From positions 1 to 64,000 of the forward strand of contig CANRFO010000003.1 in the NCBI GenBank assembly GCA_947629925.1: 64,000 bases of DNA. The letters run 5' to 3'. Below, piece by piece: positions 8,375 to 18,197 of the stretch (the first letter of the stretch is position 1; the number at the start of each line of letters is the position of its first letter). The translations under genes were made by a program, and so were the position numbers. The notes below the pieces were generated by a model that did not search any database, was not told where the DNA came from, and saw only the letters and a program-made list of their open reading frames with translations. The stretch is from an uncultured Ruminiclostridium sp. Lineage in GTDB: Bacteria > Bacillota > Clostridia > Oscillospirales > Ruminococcaceae.

Positions 8375-11161
8375 ATGAAAACAAGGAATAAAAAACAAGC
8401 CGCTTTTGCGGTGTTTAACTTTCCATATTTTAAAAGCGACAACGCCTTGGAGCATAGAGTCTATTACGTCATCTTTGCGGTCAGGGCTTTGTTTGCCTGC
8501 GTTATGGCATGGTCGGGCATGGCGAGCTTTTCCGTCCTGCTCACAGACAGGCTTTATACCCCTGCCGCAAATACGGCGGTATTTGCCTGCCTTGTGTTTT
8601 TTATTCTGCTGGGACTTTTCAGGCAGCTGCATGTTACTCTTATCTCCGTCGGTCTGGCATTGTCGGCGGGATTTGCCGCAAGAGATTGGATATTTGAAAA
8701 ATTCGACGCCCTTGTTAAAGTGGTGCAGCATATTTCGGGGATAAGCAGCTCATATTACAGTGCTTCCCGCGTAACCGAGCTTTATAACGACGCTTTTGCC
8801 TTTTTTACATTGTTCGGCATATTGTTCGGAGCGCTGTGCGCTTATGCCTGCATAAGAAGATTTAACCCTGTTCCCGTGCTGGCGGTGATGGCGGTGGCAG
8901 TCGCTCCCGCTTTTTATACGAGCAATCTGCATTTCAACACAACGCTCCTTGTTTTTGCCGCTTCCGTGATCGGCTTCTGGGTCATAACAGGGTCGGTGTC
9001 CGCCAACATAAATCTTGCGGCGGGGACTTCCGCAGGGCTTTACGCTTCCGACAAAAAGCACAATGCGGAAAACAGACGAATGCGGCTGCTAAGAAAAATA
9101 AAAAGCGACATGAGGTATTTCGGAAAGTATACCTTCGACGGGCTTACCGTGTTTGTCACCGTGATCATATCAGCGGGGCTGATAGCTTCCTCTTTCCCGA
9201 AAGACGGCTCGCTGAAGTACGAATATGTTAAAGAGAGCATAATTCAGATGGTCCAGAATTTAGGCGACTGGATATATGACACCTTTGATTTTGCTCTGCC
9301 GGGCGAATCGGAATTTGACGGCTATTTTTCCGCTGACGGCGGAAATATAAATATTTCCAGCAATATCTCCACGATGAATATTTCAAGGAGCAGGCGGCCT
9401 GTTGCGGAGATAACCGTGGACAATACGGAAAAGCTCTATCTGCGCGGAGATGTGGGATATGAATTTAACGGACGGGAATGGAACTCTATCTCCTCGCTGG
9501 ATTATGACAGTATGTTCTATGATACCGAAAACGGACGAGTAAACATGACGGACGTGCTGAACGGCTATGTGCCTGAAATACAGTACAACATGATGATGAG
9601 AAAATTCATCGGCGAGATGGTCACCGACTATCAGGCGGTGCTTTCGGAAAATACGGGGATAGGCGTGAAAACCGTTGATATAAGCTATCTTCAAAGGATA
9701 AACACGCTTCTGATGCCGGGGATACCGTATGCGCTGAACTTCCGCGAAAGCGAATACTTTAATGTAAAAGGCGACTTTGTTGCGCTGGCGGATAAGGGCA
9801 GCGTAAACTCGATGAAGGTGGATGTGCTTTACCAGCAGGATAACATATACGACTGGCTTATGCTCAGGCTGGATTCGCTGAACAGCATGATGACAGATGA
9901 AGAAGAAGGCCGTGATCTTTTCTGGCAAGACAGCTTCCCTGTCAGCTATGATGAATACACAAAATACCTTTCGGCTTATGAGCAGTATGTAAATGATACA
10001 TATATGAGTATTCCCGAAACGGAATATAAGTATATAGAGGACTTTGTCAATGAAGTCGCCGATTCCTCACAGGATGTGAAAATGCTCCTTATCTCTAAAG
10101 AAAGACCGCACGAGCTTTTGCAGGTGAGCATTCCGATAAAAGACGGCATGAGCCTGAGAGATTCCGCCGCTGAAGCGATATGCGATTATTTCACCGATTC
10201 GGGAAAATTCAAATATTCGATCACCGCAGGAAATACCTTCGGCGAAGGCTCTTACCTTGACAACTTCCTGAATAAAACAAGGGCGGGACACTGCGCTATG
10301 TATGCAAGCACGATGTGCCTCGCTTTAAGGTATTTAGGCGTTCCCGCAAGATATGTCACAGGCTTTACAATAGGCGGAGACGACGGCGTGAAAACCGCGG
10401 ACGGATATACCTACACGATAGCGCCAAAGGACCTGCACGCGTGGGTAGAGGTGTACTATGACGGGCTGGGCTGGGTGGCTTATGACCCTACGCCTGCGAT
10501 AAACGGCAGTGAAGAGGTCGTAGGAAACATCGTAACCACAGATATCACCGCAAGCGAAACGCCCGAATTTACCACTCCCGACCGCACAAGTACGTCTGAG
10601 GAAGAAACATTCACTTCCACGTCGGATACTACCGTAAGCTCAACGACTGACATAAATAACGATAACGATAATTCAGAAGCAGGCCGCAGGCTCATTATGA
10701 TAATACTTATAACGATCGGGACTGTATTCATCATATTCGGAGTCGTACTGTGCATAAGAGGCGCTCTGAACAGGCTGGAAAGGAAAGAAAAACGGCTTAT
10801 GAATTCCTTCCGTAAGGGCGAGCCTGTGTCGTCGGTGAGAGGAATGCTGCCTTTTGCTATAATGCTGCTGAATATCAACGGGATAAAGCGGAGAAACGGC
10901 GAAACTCCCTGCGATTTTGCGGAGAGAGCAGACAAAACGCTGGGCATGAAAAAAGGCTTCAGCGAAATAATGCCGCTGTTTGAAAGGGCGGAATTCGACA
11001 ATGACCCGATATTTGACAAGGAAGAACAAACCGAGGTATATAAACGGGTGAATGCTCTGACATATTACACGCTGGAAAAATATAAGGGCATAAAACGCCT
11101 CAGTCTGAAAATAAAGCTTTTCGGAAAAGTAAAGCTTGATAACGGGAGGAAAAACAGATGA
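8375..11161 (+). CDS. Transmembrane transglutaminase-like domain protein
   Basis: TRAGHCAMYASTMCLALRYLGVPARYVTGF...DLHAWVEVYYDGLGWVAYDPTP (Cys-His-Asp triad); N-terminal TM helices. Confidence 0.88.
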   Translation: MKTRNKKQAAFAVFNFPYFKSDNALEHRVYYVIFAVRALFACVMAWSGMASFSVLLTDRLYTPAANTAVFACLVFFILLGLFRQLHVTLISVGLALSAGFAARDWIFEKFDALVKVVQHISGISSSYYSASRVTELYNDAFAFFTLFGILFGALCAYACIRRFNPVPVLAVMAVAVAPAFYTSNLHFNTTLLVFAASVIGFWVITGSVSANINLAAGTSAGLYASDKKHNAENRRMRLLRKIKSDMRYFGKYTFDGLTVFVTVIISAGLIASSFPKDGSLKYEYVKESIIQMVQNLGDWIYDTFDFALPGESEFDGYFSADGGNINISSNISTMNISRSRRPVAEITVDNTEKLYLRGDVGYEFNGREWNSISSLDYDSMFYDTENGRVNMTDVLNGYVPEIQYNMMMRKFIGEMVTDYQAVLSENTGIGVKTVDISYLQRINTLLMPGIPYALNFRESEYFNVKGDFVALADKGSVNSMKVDVLYQQDNIYDWLMLRLDSLNSMMTDEEEGRDLFWQDSFPVSYDEYTKYLSAYEQYVNDTYMSIPETEYKYIEDFVNEVADSSQDVKMLLISKERPHELLQVSIPIKDGMSLRDSAAEAICDYFTDSGKFKYSITAGNTFGEGSYLDNFLNKTRAGHCAMYASTMCLALRYLGVPARYVTGFTIGGDDGVKTADGYTYTIAPKDLHAWVEVYYDGLGWVAYDPTPAINGSEEVVGNIVTTDITASETPEFTTPDRTSTSEEETFTSTSDTTVSSTTDINNDNDNSEAGRRLIMIILITIGTVFIIFGVVLCIRGALNRLERKEKRLMNSFRKGEPVSSVRGMLPFAIMLLNINGIKRRNGETPCDFAERADKTLGMKKGFSEIMPLFERAEFDNDPIFDKEEQTEVYKRVNALTYYTLEKYKGIKRLSLKIKLFGKVKLDNGRKNR

Positions 11162-12087
11162 CAGTAAAGGAATATTCCGACAAGATCATCACAAACGTAA
11201 AAAAGGTGATAAAGGGTAAGGACAGCGAGATCTCCGTCGTTGCCGCCGCTTTGCTCACAGGCGGGAATATTCTCCTTGAGGACGTTCCCGGAACGGGAAA
11301 GACCGTGCTTGCAAAGTCGCTGGCTAAAACTCTCGGCTGCGGCTTCAAGCGCGTTCAGATGACGCCCGATCTGCTTCCCTCGGATATTACGGGGATACAT
11401 TTTTTCAATATGAAAGATCAGGAATTTGTGCTGAGAAAAGGTCCTGTGTTCACAAATCTTCTCCTTGCGGACGAGATAAACAGAGCGACTCCGAGGACCC
11501 AGTCCGCCCTTCTTGAATGTATGGAGGAAAAGCAGACTACTATTGACGGCGAAGAACTTAAAATGCCTGTTCCTTTCATGGTGATAGCCACACAAAATCC
11601 TGTGGAAACGGCAGGCACTTTCCCGCTTCCCGAAGCGCAGCTCGACCGCTTTATGATAAAAATGAAGCTGGGCTACCCCGAAAGAGAGCAGGAGGCTTCG
11701 ATACTGGACGGCATCGGATACGCTCACCCTGTGGACAGCCTTGAAGCCGCAGTTGACGGGGACACTCTTCCCGAAATGCAGAAGCTTACCGCCGATATTC
11801 CCGTGAATGAAACGGTGAGGGACTATATGCTGGATATAGGAGAAGGCGTGCGCTCTCACCCGTCGGTGGCGCTTGGGCTCAGCACAAGAGGTATGCTGGC
11901 GCTGAAAAGAATGTCACAGGGTATCGCCGCCGTTACAGGAAGCGCCTTTGTAACCCCCGACCACGTTCAGGAAGCGGCGGGATTCGTAATACCGCACAGG
12001 ATCATCTGCCGCGGCGTAAAAGCAGACGACCTTGTAAACGACGTGATCTCGCGGATAACCGTTCCTACCGAGGACGTAAAAGGCTGA
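11158..12087 (+). CDS. MoxR family AAA ATPase (copy 2)
   Basis: Walker A EDVPGTGKTVLAKSLA, LLADEINRATPRTQSALLECMEE; overlaps previous stop (ATGA). Confidence 0.93.
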   Translation: MTVKEYSDKIITNVKKVIKGKDSEISVVAAALLTGGNILLEDVPGTGKTVLAKSLAKTLGCGFKRVQMTPDLLPSDITGIHFFNMKDQEFVLRKGPVFTNLLLADEINRATPRTQSALLECMEEKQTTIDGEELKMPVPFMVIATQNPVETAGTFPLPEAQLDRFMIKMKLGYPEREQEASILDGIGYAHPVDSLEAAVDGDTLPEMQKLTADIPVNETVRDYMLDIGEGVRSHPSVALGLSTRGMLALKRMSQGIAAVTGSAFVTPDHVQEAAGFVIPHRIICRGVKADDLVNDVISRITVPTEDVKG

Positions 12088-13199
12088 TGGAAATAATCAT
12101 AATTCTGGCGATGATCGCCGTCGCAGCGGGGATAGAAGCGTTCATATACTTTAAGTTCGGAGCAAAAGGGCTGACATATAAAGCGACGCTGAACAGGCTC
12201 GAAGTCTTTGAGGGAGAAAACGTTTCTCTCACCGAGGAGCTTTCCAACAGCAAGCCGCTCCCGCTCCCTTTTGTAAAGACGGAGATAGTCGCTCCCGACT
12301 GCCTTGATTTCGGAGTAAAAACTCAGGAAAGCAAAGAGCGGCTTTGTTATATTCCCAGTGTTTTTGCCCTTAAAGCAAAGGAAAAATGCACAAGGACAAG
12401 AAATATAAAATGCGGGCGCAGAGGGGTCTTTGAGCTTGGAGCAAGCTCCCTTTACGGAGGGGATCTGTTTGGTTTTTCAGGCTTTACTCTGCCCGCAGGG
12501 GTCAAGGAAACGCTGACGGTGCTTCCGACGCCGCTTTCCGCCGATGATTTTGAGCCGTCAAGCAGATTGCTGTACGGCGATATTCTTACAACGCGATTTA
12601 TCTGCGAGGACCCTTTTCTTATAAGCGGCGCGCATGAATACACAGGCAGAGAGCCGATGAACAGCATTTTCTGGAACGGCTCGGCAAGGACGGGACGGCT
12701 GCTCGCACTGAACCGTGACCATACAACAAGCGCAAGGCTGCTTATCATACTCGACTTTCAGCGCAGAAAGGATATTCTGGCTCCCGCTCATGAAGAAGTA
12801 TGCGAGCTTCTTATAAAAGCGGCGGCGCTTGCTATGGAACAGTCGGTGAGTTTGGGCGCGGAGTTTGCCCTTTCGGTGAATCTTCCCGAACGGGAGGATA
12901 TAAAGGTGAGAGCAGGAGATGAGTTCCGCCTCGAACAGCTGAGAAGGCTGGCAAAGATAAAGCCTGACTGCAATTGCAGTCTTGAGGATTTTTTAGCGGA
13001 AAGCTCCTTTGACGGATTTACTGATACGATAGTCATTACGCCGTCGCTGTCGCAAGCGTCGGCAGACCTGCTGAAAAAGCTTAAAAGAAACGGAAAAGGC
13101 GCTTATGTCTATACGCCGAGAAACGAATCGGACGCGGATTTCTGCTGTATTATCACAAGGACTATGACTAAAAATCAGGTCGGAACGGAGCAACAGTAA
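12087..13199 (+). CDS. DUF58 domain-containing protein (copy 2)
   Basis: SGAHEYTGREPMNSIFWNGSARTGRLLALNRD in DUF58 position; overlaps previous stop; follows second MoxR. Confidence 0.75.
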   Translation: MEIIIILAMIAVAAGIEAFIYFKFGAKGLTYKATLNRLEVFEGENVSLTEELSNSKPLPLPFVKTEIVAPDCLDFGVKTQESKERLCYIPSVFALKAKEKCTRTRNIKCGRRGVFELGASSLYGGDLFGFSGFTLPAGVKETLTVLPTPLSADDFEPSSRLLYGDILTTRFICEDPFLISGAHEYTGREPMNSIFWNGSARTGRLLALNRDHTTSARLLIILDFQRRKDILAPAHEEVCELLIKAAALAMEQSVSLGAEFALSVNLPEREDIKVRAGDEFRLEQLRRLAKIKPDCNCSLEDFLAESSFDGFTDTIVITPSLSQASADLLKKLKRNGKGAYVYTPRNESDADFCCIITRTMTKNQVGTEQQ

Positions 13200-13220
13200 A
13201 AAAGAAAGGGGGAACAAGCC

Positions 13221-14492
13221 TTGAAAGCGGAAAGGATACTGTCGATAATCGCCGCGCTGTTGGTGCCGCTGCCGCTTTTCATCGCTTCTATGGCGATAGC
13301 TTATGAAGGCGTTATAAGGCTTGATCTCCTGCTTATATATCTGACAGCGGCAGCTGTGGCTTGGATACTGGGAATATTGGCAGGTTTGCTGCAAAGTAAG
13401 GTGAGCAGTAAATTTTACGCTTTGGTGAATATGGCGCGCATAGTCGTCGGCATAGCGCTCGCCGTTGGCAGCGACGCGGTGCTGTTCCTCATCGGGAGCG
13501 ATTCGATAAGTATGATATTTTTCCCCCTTGCGCTTATTGCTTGCTATATTCTGGGCTATCGTCTCGGAAACGGAGCGGAGCCGCTCACCTTTGCGATAAT
13601 GGGGATTTTCTTTGTGGAGGGCGTTTTTACCTATCCTCTGTGCTATGAGGAAAAGACTAACGGTCATATTTTTGCAGGCATAATATTTGCGCTGACGCTT
13701 GTGTTCATCGTTTTGTCGGCGGTGATACTGAACCTGCGCAACGTAGAGCGTGTTTCCTATAAGGGAAACGGCGTTATTTCCCTTTCAAAGCCTGTGGTAA
13801 GGTTCAACGTGAAAAGAACGCTGGGACTTATGGCGGCGCTTCTGTTATTTTTCTTTCTGGCTCCGCCGCTGGCAGGTCTGCTCTGGGAAGGGATAAAGGC
13901 GTTCGTCCAATGGCTGTTGGAGCTTTTAAGCAAATTGGGACAGACCCAAAACGGTAATTATGGCGATTCCGATATCGGAAATGCTGACAATATAGTATAT
14001 CGGCGGAATATTATCCTTGAGATAATTATGACGATAGCGGCGGCGGTGATGATAGCGCTGCTCATAAAGCCTGCGATAAACGCGCTGGCAAAACTGCTGC
14101 GAAGGATAAAACTGCGGCTTGGTATAAAAGATGAATATCGGGCGACAACAAGCGAATATATCGATGTTTACGAAGAAAGCGGCTACGACCGCCGCGACAG
14201 GACGGATACCTTCAAAAAGGCTTACAAGGCGTTCCTGCGGGAAAAAGACCCGACAAAAAAATACCGCATGGGCTACAAGGCGTATATGATAAAGCTGAAA
14301 GAAACAGCGCCCTCGGACACGACGGGAAAACATCTTGTCAAAGGGCGCAGGGTATATGGTGATGATATGAGCGGGCAGCTTGAGGACGCGGTCAGCGGCT
14401 ATGACAGCCTGAGATATAACGACAAAATTCCCACCGAGGAGGAGCTGAACAGGCTGTCAGGTATGCTGAAAAATCTGGCGAAAAAGCGTTAG
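13221..14492 (+). CDS. Multi-pass membrane protein of MoxR/DUF58/transglutaminase operon
   Basis: Several hydrophobic segments; co-directional, last gene of operon. Confidence 0.6.
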   Translation: MKAERILSIIAALLVPLPLFIASMAIAYEGVIRLDLLLIYLTAAAVAWILGILAGLLQSKVSSKFYALVNMARIVVGIALAVGSDAVLFLIGSDSISMIFFPLALIACYILGYRLGNGAEPLTFAIMGIFFVEGVFTYPLCYEEKTNGHIFAGIIFALTLVFIVLSAVILNLRNVERVSYKGNGVISLSKPVVRFNVKRTLGLMAALLLFFFLAPPLAGLLWEGIKAFVQWLLELLSKLGQTQNGNYGDSDIGNADNIVYRRNIILEIIMTIAAAVMIALLIKPAINALAKLLRRIKLRLGIKDEYRATTSEYIDVYEESGYDRRDRTDTFKKAYKAFLREKDPTKKYRMGYKAYMIKLKETAPSDTTGKHLVKGRRVYGDDMSGQLEDAVSGYDSLRYNDKIPTEEELNRLSGMLKNLAKKR

Positions 14493-15406
14493 CCCAGACG
14501 GAGCATTTCGTCAATGCACTTTCTTGACGCCGCCGCCTCTTCCTCGCTCATTTCAATTTCATAGGCGTTTTCGGGGTGCTCAAGGACGTTCAGCACGTCA
14601 ACCAGCGTGGTGAGCTTCATATTGGGGCAGACCAGCTTTTTGGATAGAACGAAAAATTCCTTGTCGGGACATTCGTACTGGAGAGTTTCCGCTATCTCGT
14701 ACTCGGTGCCGATGATGAACTGCTTTGCGTCGGATTTTTTTGCGTAGTTGATTATGCCTGAGGTGGAACCCACATAATCCGCCCGCTCAGTTACCTTGGG
14801 AACACATTCGGGGTGGACGAGGAGCAGGGCGTCGGGGTGTGCGGCTTTTGCCGCTTCGACTTCCTCAACGGTGACAGAGGCGTGAATGGGACAGCCGCCC
14901 TGTATAAGCTTTATGTCCTTTTCGGGAACGCTTTTCTTGACGTAAGCGCCTAAGTTGCAGTCGGGGATAAAGAGAATTTTGTCCGCCTGCATTTTCTTCA
15001 CTATCTGAACCGCTGATGAGCTGGTGACGCACACGTCGCAATGAGCTTTCAGCGCCGCTGTGGTGTTGATGTACGCAACTACCGCCCTGTCAGGCTCCTG
15101 CTTTTTCATATAGAGTAGCATTTCAGGCTCCATCTGCTCCGCCATAGGGCAGCCCGCTATCCTGTTGGAAAGGTAAACGTGCTTGTCCATATTCAACATT
15201 TTGGCAGTCTCCGCCATAAAGTGAACGCCGCAGAAAAGAATGTTTTTCTGCTTTGCGCCGCATACGTCACGGCTCAGCTTGAAGCTGTCGCCCACTATGT
15301 CGGCTATCTCGATAACTTCCCTTTTGATATAGCTGTGAGCAAGGATACAAAAATCCTTTTCCGCCTTCAGCTTTAAAATTCTTTCCTGTATTTCCCTGAT
15401 AGTCAT
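14489..15406 (-). CDS. nadA: Quinolinate synthase NadA
   Basis: ILAHSYIKREVIEIADIVGDSF, FCGVHFMAETAKML, VHPECVPKV, GTEYEI, CPNMK motifs. Confidence 0.93.
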   Translation of the reverse strand: MTIREIQERILKLKAEKDFCILAHSYIKREVIEIADIVGDSFKLSRDVCGAKQKNILFCGVHFMAETAKMLNMDKHVYLSNRIAGCPMAEQMEPEMLLYMKKQEPDRAVVAYINTTAALKAHCDVCVTSSSAVQIVKKMQADKILFIPDCNLGAYVKKSVPEKDIKLIQGGCPIHASVTVEEVEAAKAAHPDALLLVHPECVPKVTERADYVGSTSGIINYAKKSDAKQFIIGTEYEIAETLQYECPDKEFFVLSKKLVCPNMKLTTLVDVLNVLEHPENAYEIEMSEEEAAASRKCIDEMLRLG

Positions 15407-15590
15407 AATATCGTCCTTTCTCTGTTCAGAAAGCTGTTTTTACTTATTATATATAATTATTTCGGGATTGTCAATGCAGGGGTTGCATTTAAAATAATTT
15501 TGTAATATAATAATTTTTGTGACTTTTTGCGTGTTATATACGTTTTATATATAGAGGGGATTTGAAATTCCCCGTAAAAGGAGATAAGCT

Positions 15591-16994
15591 ATGGTCTTTT
15601 CAGATTTGTTTTTTCTGTATGCATTCCTGCCGCTTTGCCTGCTGATGTATTTTATCGGCAAGCCTATCGGCTGGAAAAATGCGATGCTTATAATTTTTTC
15701 GCTGATATTCTACGCCTGGGGCGAGCCGCTGTGGATAATCCTGCTTATCGACAGCACTATAATCAACTACTGCTGCGGCTTGGTGATAGAGAATTACCGA
15801 GGGACAAAGCTGGCGAAGGTGGGCGTTGCAATATCGCTTATCGTGAGCCTCGGTCTGTTGGGCGTGTTCAAGTACACCGACTTTGTGGTGGAAAATCTGA
15901 ACGCTATACTGCCCATAGACATTCCCGCTCCGCACATAGCTCTGCCTATCGGTATCAGCTTCTATACATTTCAGATACTCTCATATATCCTTGACGCTTA
16001 CTGGGGAAAAGTCAAGGTACAGCATGATCCGATGAAATTCCTTATGTTCGTATCCCTGTTCCCGCAGCTGGTGGCAGGTCCTATCGTAAGATACGGCGTT
16101 ATTGAAAAGGAGATAGACAACAGGCATTCCACCGCCGAGGACATCAGTCAGGGCGTTACCCGCTTTATCGTGGGGCTGGGCAAAAAGGTCATTCTGGCAA
16201 ACAATCTTTACACGATAGTCCAGAACACTCTGGGCGGAAATATGGAGACGCTTTCCGTTTTCGGCTGCTGGTTCGGGGTAGCATGCTATGCGCTGTACGT
16301 TTTGTTTGACTTTTCGGGTTATTCCGACATGGCTATCGGACTGGGGCGCATTTTCGGCTTTCACTTCAACGAAAACTTCAACTATCCTTTCATCTGCAAG
16401 AACATTACTGAGTTCTGGCAGAGGTGGCATATTTCCCTCGGCTCCTTCTTCAGGGATTATCTGCTGTACGTTCCCATTTTCGGCAAGAGAAGACAATATC
16501 TCAGCCTGTTTCTCGTGTGGTTCTGCACGGGTCTGTGGCACGGTGCGGCGTGGAATTACATCATCTGGGGACTTTACTTTGGCGTGTTCATTTTCATAGA
16601 GCGGAAGATAGGCAACAAGAGAATGAGGAAGATACCCGTGGTGCTGACACATTTGTACAGCAAGCTGGTCATTGTTTTAGGCTTCGGTATATTCTACTTT
16701 GAGGATCTGGGACGAATGGGGCTGTTCTTCAAGGGGCTTGTGGGTGCAAACGGAAATGCGCTTACAAATATTGCGGTGCAGACTACGTTTATGAACAATA
16801 TTTTCCTGTTTGCGGCGGCGGTTTTGTTCTGCTTCCCTGTTATTCCCACGCTGAAAAAGTGGATAGTCACAAAGGCGAACGGCGCTGCGATAAGCGGCAC
16901 GGCGCAGATAGTGGGAAATGTTGTGCTGCTTGCGGTGTGCAGTATTATGCTGGTGAATAATACGAATAATCCGTTTTTGTATTGGAATTTCTGA
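15591..16994 (+). CDS. MBOAT family O-acyltransferase (AlgI-like)
   Basis: ITEFWQRWHISLGSFFRDYLLYVPIFGKRR...GLWHGAAWNYIIWGLYFG, C-terminal NNPFLYWNF. Confidence 0.92.
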   Translation: MVFSDLFFLYAFLPLCLLMYFIGKPIGWKNAMLIIFSLIFYAWGEPLWIILLIDSTIINYCCGLVIENYRGTKLAKVGVAISLIVSLGLLGVFKYTDFVVENLNAILPIDIPAPHIALPIGISFYTFQILSYILDAYWGKVKVQHDPMKFLMFVSLFPQLVAGPIVRYGVIEKEIDNRHSTAEDISQGVTRFIVGLGKKVILANNLYTIVQNTLGGNMETLSVFGCWFGVACYALYVLFDFSGYSDMAIGLGRIFGFHFNENFNYPFICKNITEFWQRWHISLGSFFRDYLLYVPIFGKRRQYLSLFLVWFCTGLWHGAAWNYIIWGLYFGVFIFIERKIGNKRMRKIPVVLTHLYSKLVIVLGFGIFYFEDLGRMGLFFKGLVGANGNALTNIAVQTTFMNNIFLFAAAVLFCFPVIPTLKKWIVTKANGAAISGTAQIVGNVVLLAVCSIMLVNNTNNPFLYWNF

Positions 16995-17099
16995 GAGCGG
17001 ACTTGTTGGCGCTGAAAAATCTATAATAAATGGAAGAATGAATCGGGCAGCAGGAAAACCAATCATAAATAACGAGGCAAGACGGGAAAGGAGGAACAA

Positions 17100-17231
17100 A
17101 TGGAAGAAATTATGACTGATAAGCAGATGGAAGTGATCATCAGTTTGATTGCTGACAAATTTGCGAATTGTAAAACAATGGAAGAGGTTCAGGAAGCCGT
17201 AAATGAACTGAAAGAAATGGCGAAAAAATGA
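17100..17231 (+). CDS. Small protein of unknown function, 43 aa
   Basis: ATG preceded by ggaaaggaggaac RBS; MEEIMTDKQMEVIISLIADKFANCKTMEEVQEAVNELKEMAKK. Confidence 0.6.
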   Translation: MEEIMTDKQMEVIISLIADKFANCKTMEEVQEAVNELKEMAKK

Positions 17232-17301
17232 TAAGCCTTCCAAATAAATGAAAGGCTTAAAAATCCCAAAGACGGGGCGGATTTGCCGCCGCCCTTTCTT
17301 T
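17223..17301 (-). ncRNA. Candidate small structured RNA antisense to the 3' end of the 43-aa ORF
   Basis: Minus-strand TTGACA (17331-17336) - 17 nt - TAAAAT (17308-17313), then hairpins and a terminator-like aagcctt...aaggctt stem with a T6 tract. Confidence 0.35.
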
Positions 17302-17307
17302 ATATCT

Positions 17308-17336
17308 ATTTTATCACGACTCGCCACAAGTGTCAA
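17308..17336 (-). promoter_or_regulatory. Consensus-like minus-strand promoter with no matching ORF
   Basis: TTGACA-N17-TAAAAT read on the minus strand. Confidence 0.5.
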
Positions 17337-17382
17337 GCGAAGAGTGTGATTTGTACACTAAGATTGAAAAGGATAATAAAAA

Positions 17383-17586
17383 ATGACAGATGTTAAGCGT
17401 AAAACTCATACTTCTACGCAAGTAAAGCAGAAGTATAATCAGAAGGTCTACAAAGTGATTTCGTTCAGCGCGCCCAAGGAGTTGGCGGCGGAATTTAAGA
17501 ACGTATGCGCTGAAAACGGGCTTTATCAGGCGCAGATATTTAAAGAAGCTATGCGGCAAACAGTAGAAAAATACACGCAGAAATAG
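17383..17586 (+). CDS. Small protein, possible ribbon-helix-helix-like regulator
   Basis: KVYKVISFSAPKELAAEFKNVCAENGLYQAQIFKEAMRQTVEKY; basic N-terminus; RBS aaaggataat. Confidence 0.5.
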   Translation: MTDVKRKTHTSTQVKQKYNQKVYKVISFSAPKELAAEFKNVCAENGLYQAQIFKEAMRQTVEKYTQK

Positions 17587-17657
17587 GCTGATAACTTAAG
17601 CGTTTATCTGTCTGACGGGAAGAGCAGCGGTATCATAAAAGCGAGGTGAAAACTATC

Positions 17658-17900
17658 ATGACTAAAGCTGAATTTGCTGAATTGATAGAAAAAGGCAGTG
17701 ATATAATGTTCGATGTGAGAAACAAGCATTATACGATTCTCACATGGACAGATAACGGTATCAACATTGGAGAGCAATACCCCAACGATACTAAAGACGA
17801 TTATTTTTCTTCACCTGAAGAATTGCTGGATAATTATCTCGTTGACGGTATTCCGTTGGGAGAGCTTTGCAATCAGGTAGTTATAACCGATTATAGCTAA
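17658..17900 (+). CDS. Small acidic protein, tandem copy 1 (immunity-like, unknown family)
   Basis: MTKAEFAELIEKGSDIMFDV...NQVVITDYS; gaggtgaaaa RBS; start chosen by comparison with copy 3, where the upstream GTG is GCG. Confidence 0.6.
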   Translation: MTKAEFAELIEKGSDIMFDVRNKHYTILTWTDNGINIGEQYPNDTKDDYFSSPEELLDNYLVDGIPLGELCNQVVITDYS

Positions 17901-17927
17901 AAGAGATATTGCGAGGTGAAAACTATT

Positions 17928-18170
17928 ATGACTAAAGCTGAATTTGCTGAATTGATAGAAAAAGGCAGAGATATAATGTTCGATGTGAGAAACAAGCATT
18001 ATACGATTCTCACATGGACAGATAACGGTATCAACATTGGAGAGCAATACCCCAATGATACTAAAGACGATTATTTTTCTTCACCTGAAGAATTGTTGGA
18101 TAATTATCTCGTTGACGGTATTCCGTTGGGAGAGCTTTGCAATCAGGTGGTTATAACCGATTACAGTTAA
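17928..18170 (+). CDS. Small acidic protein, tandem copy 2
   Basis: Differs from copy 1 by one residue (S to R) and a few silent sites; same 270-bp spacing. Confidence 0.6.
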   Translation: MTKAEFAELIEKGRDIMFDVRNKHYTILTWTDNGINIGEQYPNDTKDDYFSSPEELLDNYLVDGIPLGELCNQVVITDYS

Positions 18171-18197
18171 AAGGGATATTGCGAGGCGAAAACTATT

